From NCBI GenBank assembly GCA_022760475.1, contig JALEFZ010000020.1, positions 62,001 through 126,000 on the forward strand: 64,000 nucleotides of DNA, read 5' to 3'. The notes under the pieces were generated by a model. The model made no database searches. It was not told where the DNA came from and saw nothing but the letters and a program-made list of their open reading frames with translations. Numbering within the stretch: the first letter of the stretch is position 1; each line of letters opens with the position of its first letter. Position numbers and translations under genes: made by a program. The DNA is from Bacteroidia bacterium (GTDB taxonomy: Bacteria; Bacteroidota; Bacteroidia; J057). Below are positions 37,517 through 46,043 of the stretch, one piece after another.

Positions 37517-38863
37517 ATGAAAAAAATCCTGCTGCTTGGAGCTGGACGCTCTGCAACTACCTTGATCCAGTACCTGTTAGAAAAATGCGAAGAATACCAA
37601 TGGAATCTCACCGTCGGAGACATCTCCGAACAGAGCGCCAAAGACAAAATTGCAGGCAATCCCCATGGCAGGGCCATCCAATTCAACATTCACAATGAAG
37701 CCCAACGTGTACAGGAAATAACTCGTTCGGACCTTGTTATTTCCATGCTACCAGCAAGGTTTCATTACCTGGCAGCACAAATTTGCGTCGCCTACAAAAA
37801 ACCTTTTCTAACTGCCTCCTATGTCAGCGACGACATCAAAAAACTGGACTGGGAAGCCCAAAAGAATGGGGTCATTCTTCTAATGGAATCCGGACTCGAT
37901 CCTGGTATAGATCACATGTCTGGCATGAGGGTTCTGGACCAGATTAAGGAAGCGAATCATAGCCTTACAGGCTTCGAAACCTTCACAGGAGGCCTTGTCG
38001 CCCCAGAATCAACACTGGACAACCCTTGGGAATATAAATTCACCTGGAACCCTCGAAATGTAGTCCTCGCAGGTCAGGGCATCGTGAAGTTTATCCAGGA
38101 AGGCAGGTATAAATACATCCCCTACCACAGGCTGTTCAGACGAACAGAGTTGATCAACATTCCCGGTTATGGATATTTTGAGGGATATGCCAACCGAGAT
38201 TCTCTCAAATACCTCAACGTATATAAACTCCACGGCATTTCAACCCTATACCGAGGTACTTTAAGGAGGCCTGGTTTCTCAAGGGCATGGAATGTATTTG
38301 TACAATTAGGTGCCACAGATGATACTTATCAAATGACCGGAGTCGATGACATGACCCATAGAGATTTCATCAACTCATTTCTGGTATTTGATCCTGTCAA
38401 TTCAGTGGAATTGAAACTTGCCCATTACATGAACCTCGATATTGACGGAGAAGAGATGTTCAAACTCAAGTGGCTAGGCATTTTCGACCATGAACCCATT
38501 GGCTTGGATTCAGGAACTCCTGCGCAAATATTACAGCACATTCTTCAAAAGAAATGGAAACTGGCAGAGGGAGATAAGGACATGATTGTGATGTGGCACA
38601 AGTTTGATTTCATGGATGGTTCTCAGCCCAGACAAATACAATCCTACATGGTACTCAAAGGAAAGACTGATGGAAATACTGCCATGGCACAAACCGTAGG
38701 TTTACCACTTGGAATTGCGGCCAAGCTCATTCTGACAGGTGAAATCAAGTCCAAAGGTGTTCAAATTCCAGTGGTACCTGACATTTATAATCCCATTCTA
38801 AGAGATCTTGAACAATATGGGATTGAGTTTGTCGAACGTGAAATTGAAATGGTAAGCCATTGA
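37517..38863 (+). CDS. Saccharopine dehydrogenase-family protein
   Basis: A 448-residue cytoplasmic enzyme. The Rossmann motif LLLGAGRSAT begins at residue 5, followed by the family block LVISMLPARFHYLAAQICV and ESGLDPGIDHMSG, which holds the substrate-contacting aspartate and histidine. Family members interconvert saccharopine with lysine or glutamate semialdehyde, or act on related amino acids; here, without lysine-pathway neighbours, the exact reaction is open. The gene stands alone. Its TGA abuts the stop codon of the convergent serine hydrolase with no spacer. Confidence 0.88.
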   Translation: MKKILLLGAGRSATTLIQYLLEKCEEYQWNLTVGDISEQSAKDKIAGNPHGRAIQFNIHNEAQRVQEITRSDLVISMLPARFHYLAAQICVAYKKPFLTASYVSDDIKKLDWEAQKNGVILLMESGLDPGIDHMSGMRVLDQIKEANHSLTGFETFTGGLVAPESTLDNPWEYKFTWNPRNVVLAGQGIVKFIQEGRYKYIPYHRLFRRTELINIPGYGYFEGYANRDSLKYLNVYKLHGISTLYRGTLRRPGFSRAWNVFVQLGATDDTYQMTGVDDMTHRDFINSFLVFDPVNSVELKLAHYMNLDIDGEEMFKLKWLGIFDHEPIGLDSGTPAQILQHILQKKWKLAEGDKDMIVMWHKFDFMDGSQPRQIQSYMVLKGKTDGNTAMAQTVGLPLGIAAKLILTGEIKSKGVQIPVVPDIYNPILRDLEQYGIEFVEREIEMVSH

Positions 38864-40600
38864 TTACCTTTTTTTCCAGCTAAGGCCAGAATAATGGAGG
38901 AACTTTTCACCGTCCTTTTCGAATATCTCAATGAGGTCACCGGAATTTCTGCCAAGCCCTAAAATTACGCCTTGCACATCATTGAGCGGGTTGATGCCCA
39001 GGCTCTGCTTGTGTTTTCTTCCAAAAACAGATGCCTTCAAAATAAGGAAGCCTTCTTCCATTTCAAGGCTAATATTTGAAAGAAAAAACTCATCCAGGTC
39101 TTCCGATGCTTGGTAGTTTCCAAGGAATCCCTTCCAATTTTTGGGAATAGGGTTTATGTTTTCTTCGACTCCAAGGAGCACCTCACCCTGCTTTCCAATC
39201 CCTGTGATTACCTTGTTCCCATTAATCTCCTGGAAAAAGATAGCTCCTTGTCGGCCTCCCCGGCCTTTTGTCCCTCCACCATAATTGACAAATAAGCCAT
39301 CTTTACCATCGGGTACCAGCCTTCCTTTGCCCTCATCATTTTTGTAGGTCAGGCGTCCGTTCTTGGCTTTGAAGTGAAAAATTTCCGTTCCGAGGGCATA
39401 CGTTCCTTCAAAATTGCTCACAGGCTGAAGTTCCCCACGCATTCTCCCGTGAGACCATTTGAACCTGCGATGATATCCCAATCCCAGTTCCTTAGAAGCA
39501 TAATCATTCACCAGTTCCCATTCGATTTCCTCACAAGCCCTTTGCCCCATTTCGGAATTGGTCATGACCAACACTCCGAAATCATGCCCTGGAAAAAGGG
39601 TCATCTGAGAATGGAATAGATAGGTATCCCCTCCATGGCCAATTGCCCTTCCCATGAATTCCCATTGACTGAATTTTTCATATAAAAAGAATCCAAGCCC
39701 CATTTTTCTGTCAAAATCAAGGACAATATCTTCATTCTGAACCCTTAGCATTTCCTGATATGTCTCTAATTGGATAATTCCCCCTTTTGTATCTGCATCA
39801 TCTAATCGAAGCAAATGTTGAATAAAGCTTGTCATATCCTTCAGATTGGAATGAAGCATGATGGCAGGCAGATCCCGCATAGGAGGCTCGGAAAATACTT
39901 CTCCATTCGCCTTAAATCCCTCCGAAATCATGATCGCTTCGTGCGGAGGAGTAGAGAAAAAGCTGCTCTTCATCCCCAACGGCTGGAAGATATTGATCCT
40001 AATATATTCTTCATAGCTAATTCCTGACTTCCTTTCTATTATTAATCCCAATAAATCATAGCCCAGATTGCTGTATGAGAGGCTTGTTCTTGGCAAGTGT
40101 GAAAGTGGCATTTGGTTCAGGACCTTCCAGATCTCCTGATAGCCCAAAGGGGTCTGGGTATAAAATCCACTAAGATAATCGGAGGGCAAGCCAGAATGGT
40201 GGCTCAAGAGGTCAGCTACAGTGAAAGGAAAATCAGCATTTTCAAAAAAAACTGAAACAGTATCTCGCAAACTGAGGAGGTTTTTTTCGTGTAATTGAAG
40301 GATTGCGAGGGCAGTAAATACTTTTGAAATTGAACCCAAACGAAAAACAACCTGTTCATTAACAGGAATCTCGCAAAGCTGATCTGCCCAACCCAGCCCA
40401 TTTGCCAAGAGGACATCAGTTTTGGAAACAGCACAATAGGCAGCTCCTTTTACACCATTCTTCGTTAAAATATCAGCTATCTTCCCCTCGATTGAGGTTT
40501 GCTCTTGCGATTTTTCAACAAGGCCCTGGGCAATCGTTCCAGTATGTAGCAGTAGTCCCAGGATAGTGGAAACAATAATTTTTCTCCTCATGTCATGCAT
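38864..40600 (-). CDS. Secreted beta-lactamase-family serine hydrolase
   Basis: A 578-residue protein with a signal peptide (to about residue 25) and a class C beta-lactamase/esterase fold. Catalytic SxxK is Ser90-Ile-Ser-Lys93 in GSISKVF. YSN follows in SLSYSNLGY, and the HxG box is in GHGGDTYLF. A C-terminal ~200-residue beta domain follows, as in many bacterial D-aminopeptidase/esterase relatives. It probably hydrolyses a peptide, ester or amide in the periplasm; antibiotic resistance is not implied by the motifs alone. It is not next to the BlaI-like gene but lies about 3 kb downstream of that operon. Confidence 0.87.
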   Translation of the reverse strand: MHDMRRKIIVSTILGLLLHTGTIAQGLVEKSQEQTSIEGKIADILTKNGVKGAAYCAVSKTDVLLANGLGWADQLCEIPVNEQVVFRLGSISKVFTALAILQLHEKNLLSLRDTVSVFFENADFPFTVADLLSHHSGLPSDYLSGFYTQTPLGYQEIWKVLNQMPLSHLPRTSLSYSNLGYDLLGLIIERKSGISYEEYIRINIFQPLGMKSSFFSTPPHEAIMISEGFKANGEVFSEPPMRDLPAIMLHSNLKDMTSFIQHLLRLDDADTKGGIIQLETYQEMLRVQNEDIVLDFDRKMGLGFFLYEKFSQWEFMGRAIGHGGDTYLFHSQMTLFPGHDFGVLVMTNSEMGQRACEEIEWELVNDYASKELGLGYHRRFKWSHGRMRGELQPVSNFEGTYALGTEIFHFKAKNGRLTYKNDEGKGRLVPDGKDGLFVNYGGGTKGRGGRQGAIFFQEINGNKVITGIGKQGEVLLGVEENINPIPKNWKGFLGNYQASEDLDEFFLSNISLEMEEGFLILKASVFGRKHKQSLGINPLNDVQGVILGLGRNSGDLIEIFEKDGEKFLHYSGLSWKKR

Positions 40601-40724
40601 TTTGAAAGGGAGGTCGGTAAATCCTGGAGGAATTATGCTTTAAATTTAGGGCTTTTTATTTGCCATGGAACGATAATAAAATTTGATTGCAATTCTTCCA
40701 TAGGAATTATTGAAAGAGATCCCT

Positions 40725-40732
40725 TACTTTTG
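40725..40732 (+). promoter_or_regulatory. Possible -7 promoter element of the TonB-dependent receptor gene
   Basis: TACTTTTG matches TAnnTTTG and ends 32 bp before the ATG at 40765. The -33 box is not clear. Confidence 0.45.
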
Positions 40733-40764
40733 CACTGTTTTTTCCCAATTCTTTTAAAGACTTT

Positions 40765-43125
40765 ATGAAATTTAGACCCTTACCCTTCCTTATTATCCTT
40801 TTTTGGTGCCTGGGTTTTCAAAATTCCTTCGCTCAACAATTGAGAGGAACTGTTATTTCTGACGCCGGTGAGCCCTTGGTAGGTGCGACAGTCTTCATAC
40901 CCAAACTAAAAGCCGGAGCTTACACCAATGACAAAGGAATTTACAGCTTTGGCAAAGGCCTATCAAAAGGGAAGTTTGAGGTTATAGCCTTTTACTTCGG
41001 TTATGATACTTTAAAAAAGGAGGTAGAAATACCTGCAGAAGGAATCGTTACCCTTGGTTTCAACCTGTCAACCAAGGAGTTTTTTACCAACTCAGTAAAT
41101 ATTACGGGGGAAAAGCAAACCGGAGAGATCAACCGAAGAGATGTAGAAATCGGTGTAACTAAGATTACTACGACCGAGATCAACCTCATCCCTTCTCTTG
41201 GAACTCCTGACCTGGCGCAATTTTTACAAGTCCTGCCAGGGGTAGTATTTACAGGTGATCAGGGTGGCCAGCTCTACATCCGAGGGGGAACTCCCATCCA
41301 AAACATGGTCTTGCTGGACAATATGATCATTTATAGTCCCTTCCACTCTATTGGTCTATTCTCGGTTTTTGATACAGATTACATAAGGAATGTCGATGTC
41401 TACTCTGCCGCCTTCCCAGGCCAGTATGGAGGCAGGATTTCTTCTGTAATTGATATTCAAACCCGAAATGGCAACTTCAAAGAGTTTAAGGGCAAAGCCA
41501 ATATCACTCCCTTCACATCAGGGGTTCTGGTAGAAGGCCCCTTGGCCAAGGGCAAAAAACCGGGTTCTGGATTGAGTGTATTGCTCTCTGCCAGAAATAA
41601 TTTCCTTGACAGGACATCAAAAATATTTTACCCCTACATCAATGATACCACGGGGCTTCCTTACAATTTCCTTGATTTGTATGGAAAATTAACTGCCTCT
41701 GATGGGATAAACTTTGCTCACCTTTTTGGTTTCCGCCAGACTGACAATGTAAACTTCGAGTTTCCTGCAAATATTGGTTGGGAAGCAGTAGGAGGCGGTG
41801 GCAGCTTTCAGTTGCTACCCTCGGGTGCCGGTGCGATCCTTACGGGTACTTTGGCCTACTCAAATTATCAATCAGAATTGGCTGATGATCAAAACTTCCC
41901 CAGAAGCAGCAGCATATCAGGCTTTAACGGAGGTTTGAAGGTAGGTTATATTTTCAATTCCATTGATGAGTTCAATTTCGGCTTGAACTTCCAGGGATTT
42001 TCTACCGATTACGTATTCACCAATTCATTTGGTCTCCAGACAGAGCAGCAGGATGCCAATACCGAAGCTGCCGTATATGCCAATTATAAAAAAGTAATCC
42101 TATCCAAAAAAGGTGATGGCGAACCCTTTGAAAGAGCTGTAATCGAACCTAGCATTCGTTTTCATTATTACAACAACCAAAACGCCCTAAGCCCTGAGTT
42201 GCGATTTAGAGGAAAGTTGAATTTCGAGCGTATCAGTTTTTCTCTCGGATTGGGTAACTATTCTCAGAACCTACTCTCGGCACAATCAGACAGGGATGTG
42301 GTAAATATCTTCCAGGGCTACCTTTCGGCTCCCCTAGATTTGGCCAATAGAATCAGGAACAACAACCTCCAGTACAGCAGACAGGCATTATTTGGTATTG
42401 AAGCCTTAGTAATCAGAAATGTAACCACCAATGTAGAGGGCTGGGTCAAGGATTTCACTCAGCTATCAAACATCAACAGAGACAAGCTCTTTCCCAATGA
42501 TCCTGATTTCATTGCTGAGACCGGGCTTGCCTACGGGATTGATGTAATTGTCAAATACAGAACAAGGAAAACATATCTGTATGCCAACTATGGCTTGGCC
42601 AGGGTTACAAGGACAGACAGGCTGGATCAAGAGTCTCCAAGGACATATGCCCCGGTCTTCGATCGTAGACACAATGTCAACCTGGTTGCTGCCTACAAAA
42701 GCGGTCGCTTAGGGCCTTCTTCTGAAGAAGTGGTCAGGCGAAGACCAAAGTTCAATGATCCCAAATGGGAAGTTAGCCTGAGGTGGAACCTTGGCTCAGG
42801 CTTTCCTTTCACTCAGACGCAGGGATTCTTCGAACAAGTTGACTTCACAGGAGAGGGAGCACAGACTGAAGTAGAGAGGCAGAATGGAGACCTGGGTATC
42901 CTACTAAGCGATGACCTAAACGGGGGAAGGCTTCCGTATTTCCATAGGCTTGACTTATCTGCAAAAAGAAGGTGGTTGCTGGGAGAAAAGGTTCTATTAG
43001 AATCTAACCTTAGCCTTATCAACACCTACAACCGCCAAAATATTTTCTATTTTGATAGAATCCGCTATGAACCGGTTTTTCAGTTGCCGTTTGTACCTAG
43101 CTTAGGAATCACGGTCAAGTATTGA
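40765..43125 (+). CDS. TonB-dependent outer-membrane receptor with carboxypeptidase-regulatory-like domain
   Basis: A 786-residue protein with a signal peptide ending in FAQ. A CarboxypepD-reg-like domain (about residues 25-110) starts QLRGTVISDAGEPLVGATVFI. The plug domain (about 130-230) includes LPGVVFTGDQGGQLYIRGG, and a beta-barrel completes the protein. It imports a bulky nutrient or chelate across the outer membrane with TonB energy. It is shorter than SusC proteins (~1000) and has no SusD partner nearby, so glycan uptake is not supported. It stands as a single gene with its own terminator. Confidence 0.9.
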   Translation: MKFRPLPFLIILFWCLGFQNSFAQQLRGTVISDAGEPLVGATVFIPKLKAGAYTNDKGIYSFGKGLSKGKFEVIAFYFGYDTLKKEVEIPAEGIVTLGFNLSTKEFFTNSVNITGEKQTGEINRRDVEIGVTKITTTEINLIPSLGTPDLAQFLQVLPGVVFTGDQGGQLYIRGGTPIQNMVLLDNMIIYSPFHSIGLFSVFDTDYIRNVDVYSAAFPGQYGGRISSVIDIQTRNGNFKEFKGKANITPFTSGVLVEGPLAKGKKPGSGLSVLLSARNNFLDRTSKIFYPYINDTTGLPYNFLDLYGKLTASDGINFAHLFGFRQTDNVNFEFPANIGWEAVGGGGSFQLLPSGAGAILTGTLAYSNYQSELADDQNFPRSSSISGFNGGLKVGYIFNSIDEFNFGLNFQGFSTDYVFTNSFGLQTEQQDANTEAAVYANYKKVILSKKGDGEPFERAVIEPSIRFHYYNNQNALSPELRFRGKLNFERISFSLGLGNYSQNLLSAQSDRDVVNIFQGYLSAPLDLANRIRNNNLQYSRQALFGIEALVIRNVTTNVEGWVKDFTQLSNINRDKLFPNDPDFIAETGLAYGIDVIVKYRTRKTYLYANYGLARVTRTDRLDQESPRTYAPVFDRRHNVNLVAAYKSGRLGPSSEEVVRRRPKFNDPKWEVSLRWNLGSGFPFTQTQGFFEQVDFTGEGAQTEVERQNGDLGILLSDDLNGGRLPYFHRLDLSAKRRWLLGEKVLLESNLSLINTYNRQNIFYFDRIRYEPVFQLPFVPSLGITVKY

Positions 43126-43151
43126 TTTTGGTGATTTAGAAATTTGATAGT

Positions 43152-43181
43152 AGCAGGAAGTAAGCCCTTCCTGCTTTTTTT
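43152..43181 (+). terminator. Terminator of the TonB-dependent receptor gene
   Basis: AGCAGGAAG (43152-43160) pairs with CTTCCTGCT (43167-43175) with a 6-nt loop and is followed by a T-run. Confidence 0.92.
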
Positions 43182-43794
43182 ATGGCTCTAACTGGAAGCC
43201 ACTTATCCCTTGGGTGTAACTTTCGCCATTACTGAATTTCAGGGATACATTTATCGCAAAATCAATGATGCTATCAGGAGATTGATCATGGGTAAAAAAC
43301 AGATTTTCGGATTTTACATTCTCTACCTGCCTAGCAAGGTAGGCTTCTAGTGAAGCCTCTTCTCCGTTCTCCATGAAGACCACCATTTCATTGATAGAAC
43401 TTCCCTTAGGGAAATTACCATTATAATCTACCAAGGTAATGACATCCACTTCTACGAGTTTTTCCTCCTTTGAACCTTCATATCCAGGTGGAATTAGGCT
43501 ACAGGCATTTGCAGATGAAACCAGTGAGGGAATGGAAAACTTCCAAGATTTTTGCTTAGCAAGATAATCAACATCAAAAGCGAGTTGGATTCCTCCTAAG
43601 TTTGGATACTTCACAGATTCTCCATTCTCTAGCCTTCCACGTTCAGGCTGGCTCCTATATGCCCATGCCCTCATCTCCTTGATGTCAAAATAGGGGAAAG
43701 ACTCTACATCATTTCCACAAGGAGAAATACAGGAGGGTACGAGTATAAAACCCATCAAAATGGCAAAAATCAAAGTAAATTTTATGCTTTTCAT
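43180..43794 (-). CDS. Lipoprotein of unknown function
   Basis: A protein of about 204 residues from the ATG at 43794; an upstream in-frame start at 43836 would put 14 unlikely residues ahead of the signal peptide. The lipobox LVPSC marks a lipid-anchored envelope protein. The mature part is beta-rich with cysteines (SCISPCGNDVESF, ANACSLIPPGY). It resembles DUF5034-type Bacteroidota lipoproteins, from memory. No catalytic motif is seen. Confidence 0.75.
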   Translation of the reverse strand: MKSIKFTLIFAILMGFILVPSCISPCGNDVESFPYFDIKEMRAWAYRSQPERGRLENGESVKYPNLGGIQLAFDVDYLAKQKSWKFSIPSLVSSANACSLIPPGYEGSKEEKLVEVDVITLVDYNGNFPKGSSINEMVVFMENGEEASLEAYLARQVENVKSENLFFTHDQSPDSIIDFAINVSLKFSNGESYTQGISGFQLEP

Positions 43795-43846
43795 AAGCGT
43801 AAGGTAAGGTATCTTTGTAGAAGAGACGATTAGCAAGCCTTATTTG

Positions 43847-44785
43847 CTAGATATAAAATACAGAGAAGTAAATGATCAATGCCAGTACAATTGTCGCGGT
43901 ACAAAGTTTAAAATTCATTTCAGGATCTTCCTTAAAGATGAAACAGCAGGCACCAAAAATCAAAACAAGCCAGATAGAGTAAAATCCAATTCCAAAAGGA
44001 TTTCTTTTTTGCTCAATCTCGACCTCATCTGCTCCTTCACCTGTATATACCCCTGAAATAATGCCTCTAAATGGCGTTCTGGCAATTCGGATATACCTTT
44101 CTTTTAGTAATTGATATTCGTATCTATTGTAACAATAGACCGTTCCCTTTTCAGTAACCACTTTAATTCCGTTTATGTAACCTTTGCGGTCTTTCATTTC
44201 CAATAATTGGGAAATCTCCATGGGTTCTCCTTTTGTTGACAAAACTCGATCAGCCAGCAAAAAAAGGCAGTAGCCCATAAAGCAGGCAATGAATATCCTT
44301 AGGACAAAAGTTACCCTCCTATAAGCATTGAGGGTATTTTCATAATCCGCAACGGCTTGCTCTGCATATCTTGCGCTGTAGCTGTTATAGCTCTTACGTT
44401 CTCGCTTTTGGGTAAAATTAAAAGGCTGGCCTTCCGTAGCTGAGGAGGAAGTTCCTCGGTAGCGCATTCTTTGGGTGTAGGAAGAACGGCTATACCTGCT
44501 GGATCGTTTGGATCTCACCCGTTGGAGGGTGGCGTAATAATCTTTTTGATTGTCGGAGGCTGAGAATTGGCGGTCATAGGAGGCGTTGTATTTTCTCCTT
44601 GATTCCTCATCCTTGAGGATTTCATAAGCCTTGGTTATTTCAAGGAATCGATCTCTTCCAAGTTCACTTTGGGATTTATCAGGATGGTACTTGAGCGCAA
44701 GTCCCCTGTAGGCCTGCTTGATTTCATCAACAGAGGCCTGCCTTTCAATACCCAGTATTTTATAATAATCAAGAAATCCCTTCAT
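43847..44785 (-). CDS. DnaJ-domain membrane protein
   Basis: A protein of about 312 residues from the ATG at 44785, which gives a J domain at the N terminus and leaves 7 bp after the cyclase gene; an earlier ATG at 44821 overlaps it. The J domain (1-70) has DYYKILG and the HPD tripeptide (34-36) that stimulates DnaK. A Ser/Arg/Tyr-rich linker follows, then a membrane helix near 165-190, a soluble segment, and two further helices at the C terminus. It lacks the zinc-finger and substrate domains of DnaJ, so it is a specialised J protein recruiting Hsp70 to the membrane. It is probably co-transcribed with the cyclase upstream. Confidence 0.83.
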   Translation of the reverse strand: MKGFLDYYKILGIERQASVDEIKQAYRGLALKYHPDKSQSELGRDRFLEITKAYEILKDEESRRKYNASYDRQFSASDNQKDYYATLQRVRSKRSSRYSRSSYTQRMRYRGTSSSATEGQPFNFTQKRERKSYNSYSARYAEQAVADYENTLNAYRRVTFVLRIFIACFMGYCLFLLADRVLSTKGEPMEISQLLEMKDRKGYINGIKVVTEKGTVYCYNRYEYQLLKERYIRIARTPFRGIISGVYTGEGADEVEIEQKRNPFGIGFYSIWLVLIFGACCFIFKEDPEMNFKLCTATIVLALIIYFSVFYI

Positions 44786-44792
44786 GTCGCCT

Positions 44793-45770
44793 TCACTCAC
44801 TAAATGCAAAAGGGTGGGCAATTTCTTCCCGAGGCTGTATGCTATAGAGGATTACGTCCTTTTTCTTTCCTTTTAAAGGTACGATGCCTTGTTCTTCAAT
44901 GACAAAATCATCCAGGCTGGGCAGATGTTTAATTATGTACTCTGATACCAACAATTTTTGACCAAGCTCGTTACAACGCCCCTGGATTCTGGCGGCAGTA
45001 TTCAATACATCTGAATGGTAGGCGATCTCCTTTTTCACCACCCCCACTTCAGCAGTCATCACAAGGCCACAGTTTACCCCTGCCTTAAAAACAGGTACGA
45101 GGTCATATTTGTTAAAATAATACTTCGCCCTTTCTTGAATGCTTTGCTCAAAGGTGAAGAAGGCTCGGATGCAATGCCCATCCTTCAATCCATCAGCCAA
45201 CTGCCAGGTCAGTACAGCTTCATCCCCTACATACTGGTATACGGAAGCCTTATGTTTTTTGATCGCATCAGTCAAGTCATGAAAACAATCCTGAATCAAT
45301 TCACTATACAATTTATGTCCTAGTCTCTCGGCATAGGTGGTTGAGGATTTCAAATCCAGGAACATGAAGATCCTTTCTTCTTCTTTGGGCTTATAGTACC
45401 TCCCTGCCAACAATTTAACCAACATCCCTGGGCCAAACATGCTATTTATTTGCCTGAAAAGCCCCAAGAGTACACTTACAACTCCGGTATAGATTACTAT
45501 CACAAAGGAAGTTTTGGAAAATGTACCAGTAGCGAGAAATTCAGCAATATAAGTTTCTGCCTGATCTTCCGGCATTTGCTCAATGAGGTAATGACTCAAT
45601 GCCATGAGCAACAAAGTCGTAGCGATGTGGGCCACAACCCTGAGAAAAATCATGATCTTAAATGAAAGATCTTCGAAAATTGGCATGTCGAAAATCACAT
45701 CAGTGAGGCCGAATATCAAACCCATTCCAAATCCTACCACAGTTCCCTGCACAAGGATCAGTAACCACAT
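44793..45770 (-). CDS. Membrane-bound class III adenylate/guanylate cyclase
   Basis: A protein of at least 325 residues. Several hydrophobic helices in the first ~120 residues are followed by a class III cyclase domain. Metal-binding aspartates are in FLDLKSST and YVGDEAV, and the transition-state Asn/Arg in VLNTAARIQ. It makes cAMP or cGMP from the nucleoside triphosphate. The frame stays open upstream of the ATG at 45770 for about 46 codons and encodes what looks like another membrane helix, but without a standard start codon (see findings). So the true start may lie near 45900. Two Crp/Fnr-type proteins occur at 57-58 kb, but lack evidence of a link. Confidence 0.82.
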   Translation of the reverse strand: MWLLILVQGTVVGFGMGLIFGLTDVIFDMPIFEDLSFKIMIFLRVVAHIATTLLLMALSHYLIEQMPEDQAETYIAEFLATGTFSKTSFVIVIYTGVVSVLLGLFRQINSMFGPGMLVKLLAGRYYKPKEEERIFMFLDLKSSTTYAERLGHKLYSELIQDCFHDLTDAIKKHKASVYQYVGDEAVLTWQLADGLKDGHCIRAFFTFEQSIQERAKYYFNKYDLVPVFKAGVNCGLVMTAEVGVVKKEIAYHSDVLNTAARIQGRCNELGQKLLVSEYIIKHLPSLDDFVIEEQGIVPLKGKKKDVILYSIQPREEIAHPFAFSE

Positions 45771-45991
45771 GGGATGCTCTGGGTTTTGAACGAGATATAC
45801 AGCTTCTTCATCAATCCCATAGTGCCGAATAAACGAGAACAGCAGCGCAGCTATTGTCCAGCTAAGAATGGAACTGATTATATGTGAAATGGCTGGTCTA
45901 ATAAGGACTTAAGTTTGGTTCAGGGCAAAATCCCACTTATTTCCTGATAAATTTAAGACATAAGCCGTTAATAACAATTGCCTGGACAGAT

Positions 45992-46019
45992 AAAAAAAGC
46001 CATCCCAATCGGGATGGCT
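45992..46019 (-). terminator. Terminator of the unknown helical protein gene
   Basis: AGCCATCCC (45998-46006) pairs with GGGATGGCT (46011-46019). The A-run before it is a T-run on the minus strand. It lies 25 bp beyond the stop codon at 46044. Confidence 0.92.
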
Positions 46020-46043
46020 ATATACATTCAAAGTTGTTTGGTA

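Noticed and set aside
34167..40600. A beta-lactam resistance island (BlaI, BlaR1-like, beta-lactamase-family gene)
   Set aside because: The sensor lacks a penicillin-binding domain, the serine hydrolase is separated by another gene on the opposite strand, and its motifs fit esterases/peptidases equally well.
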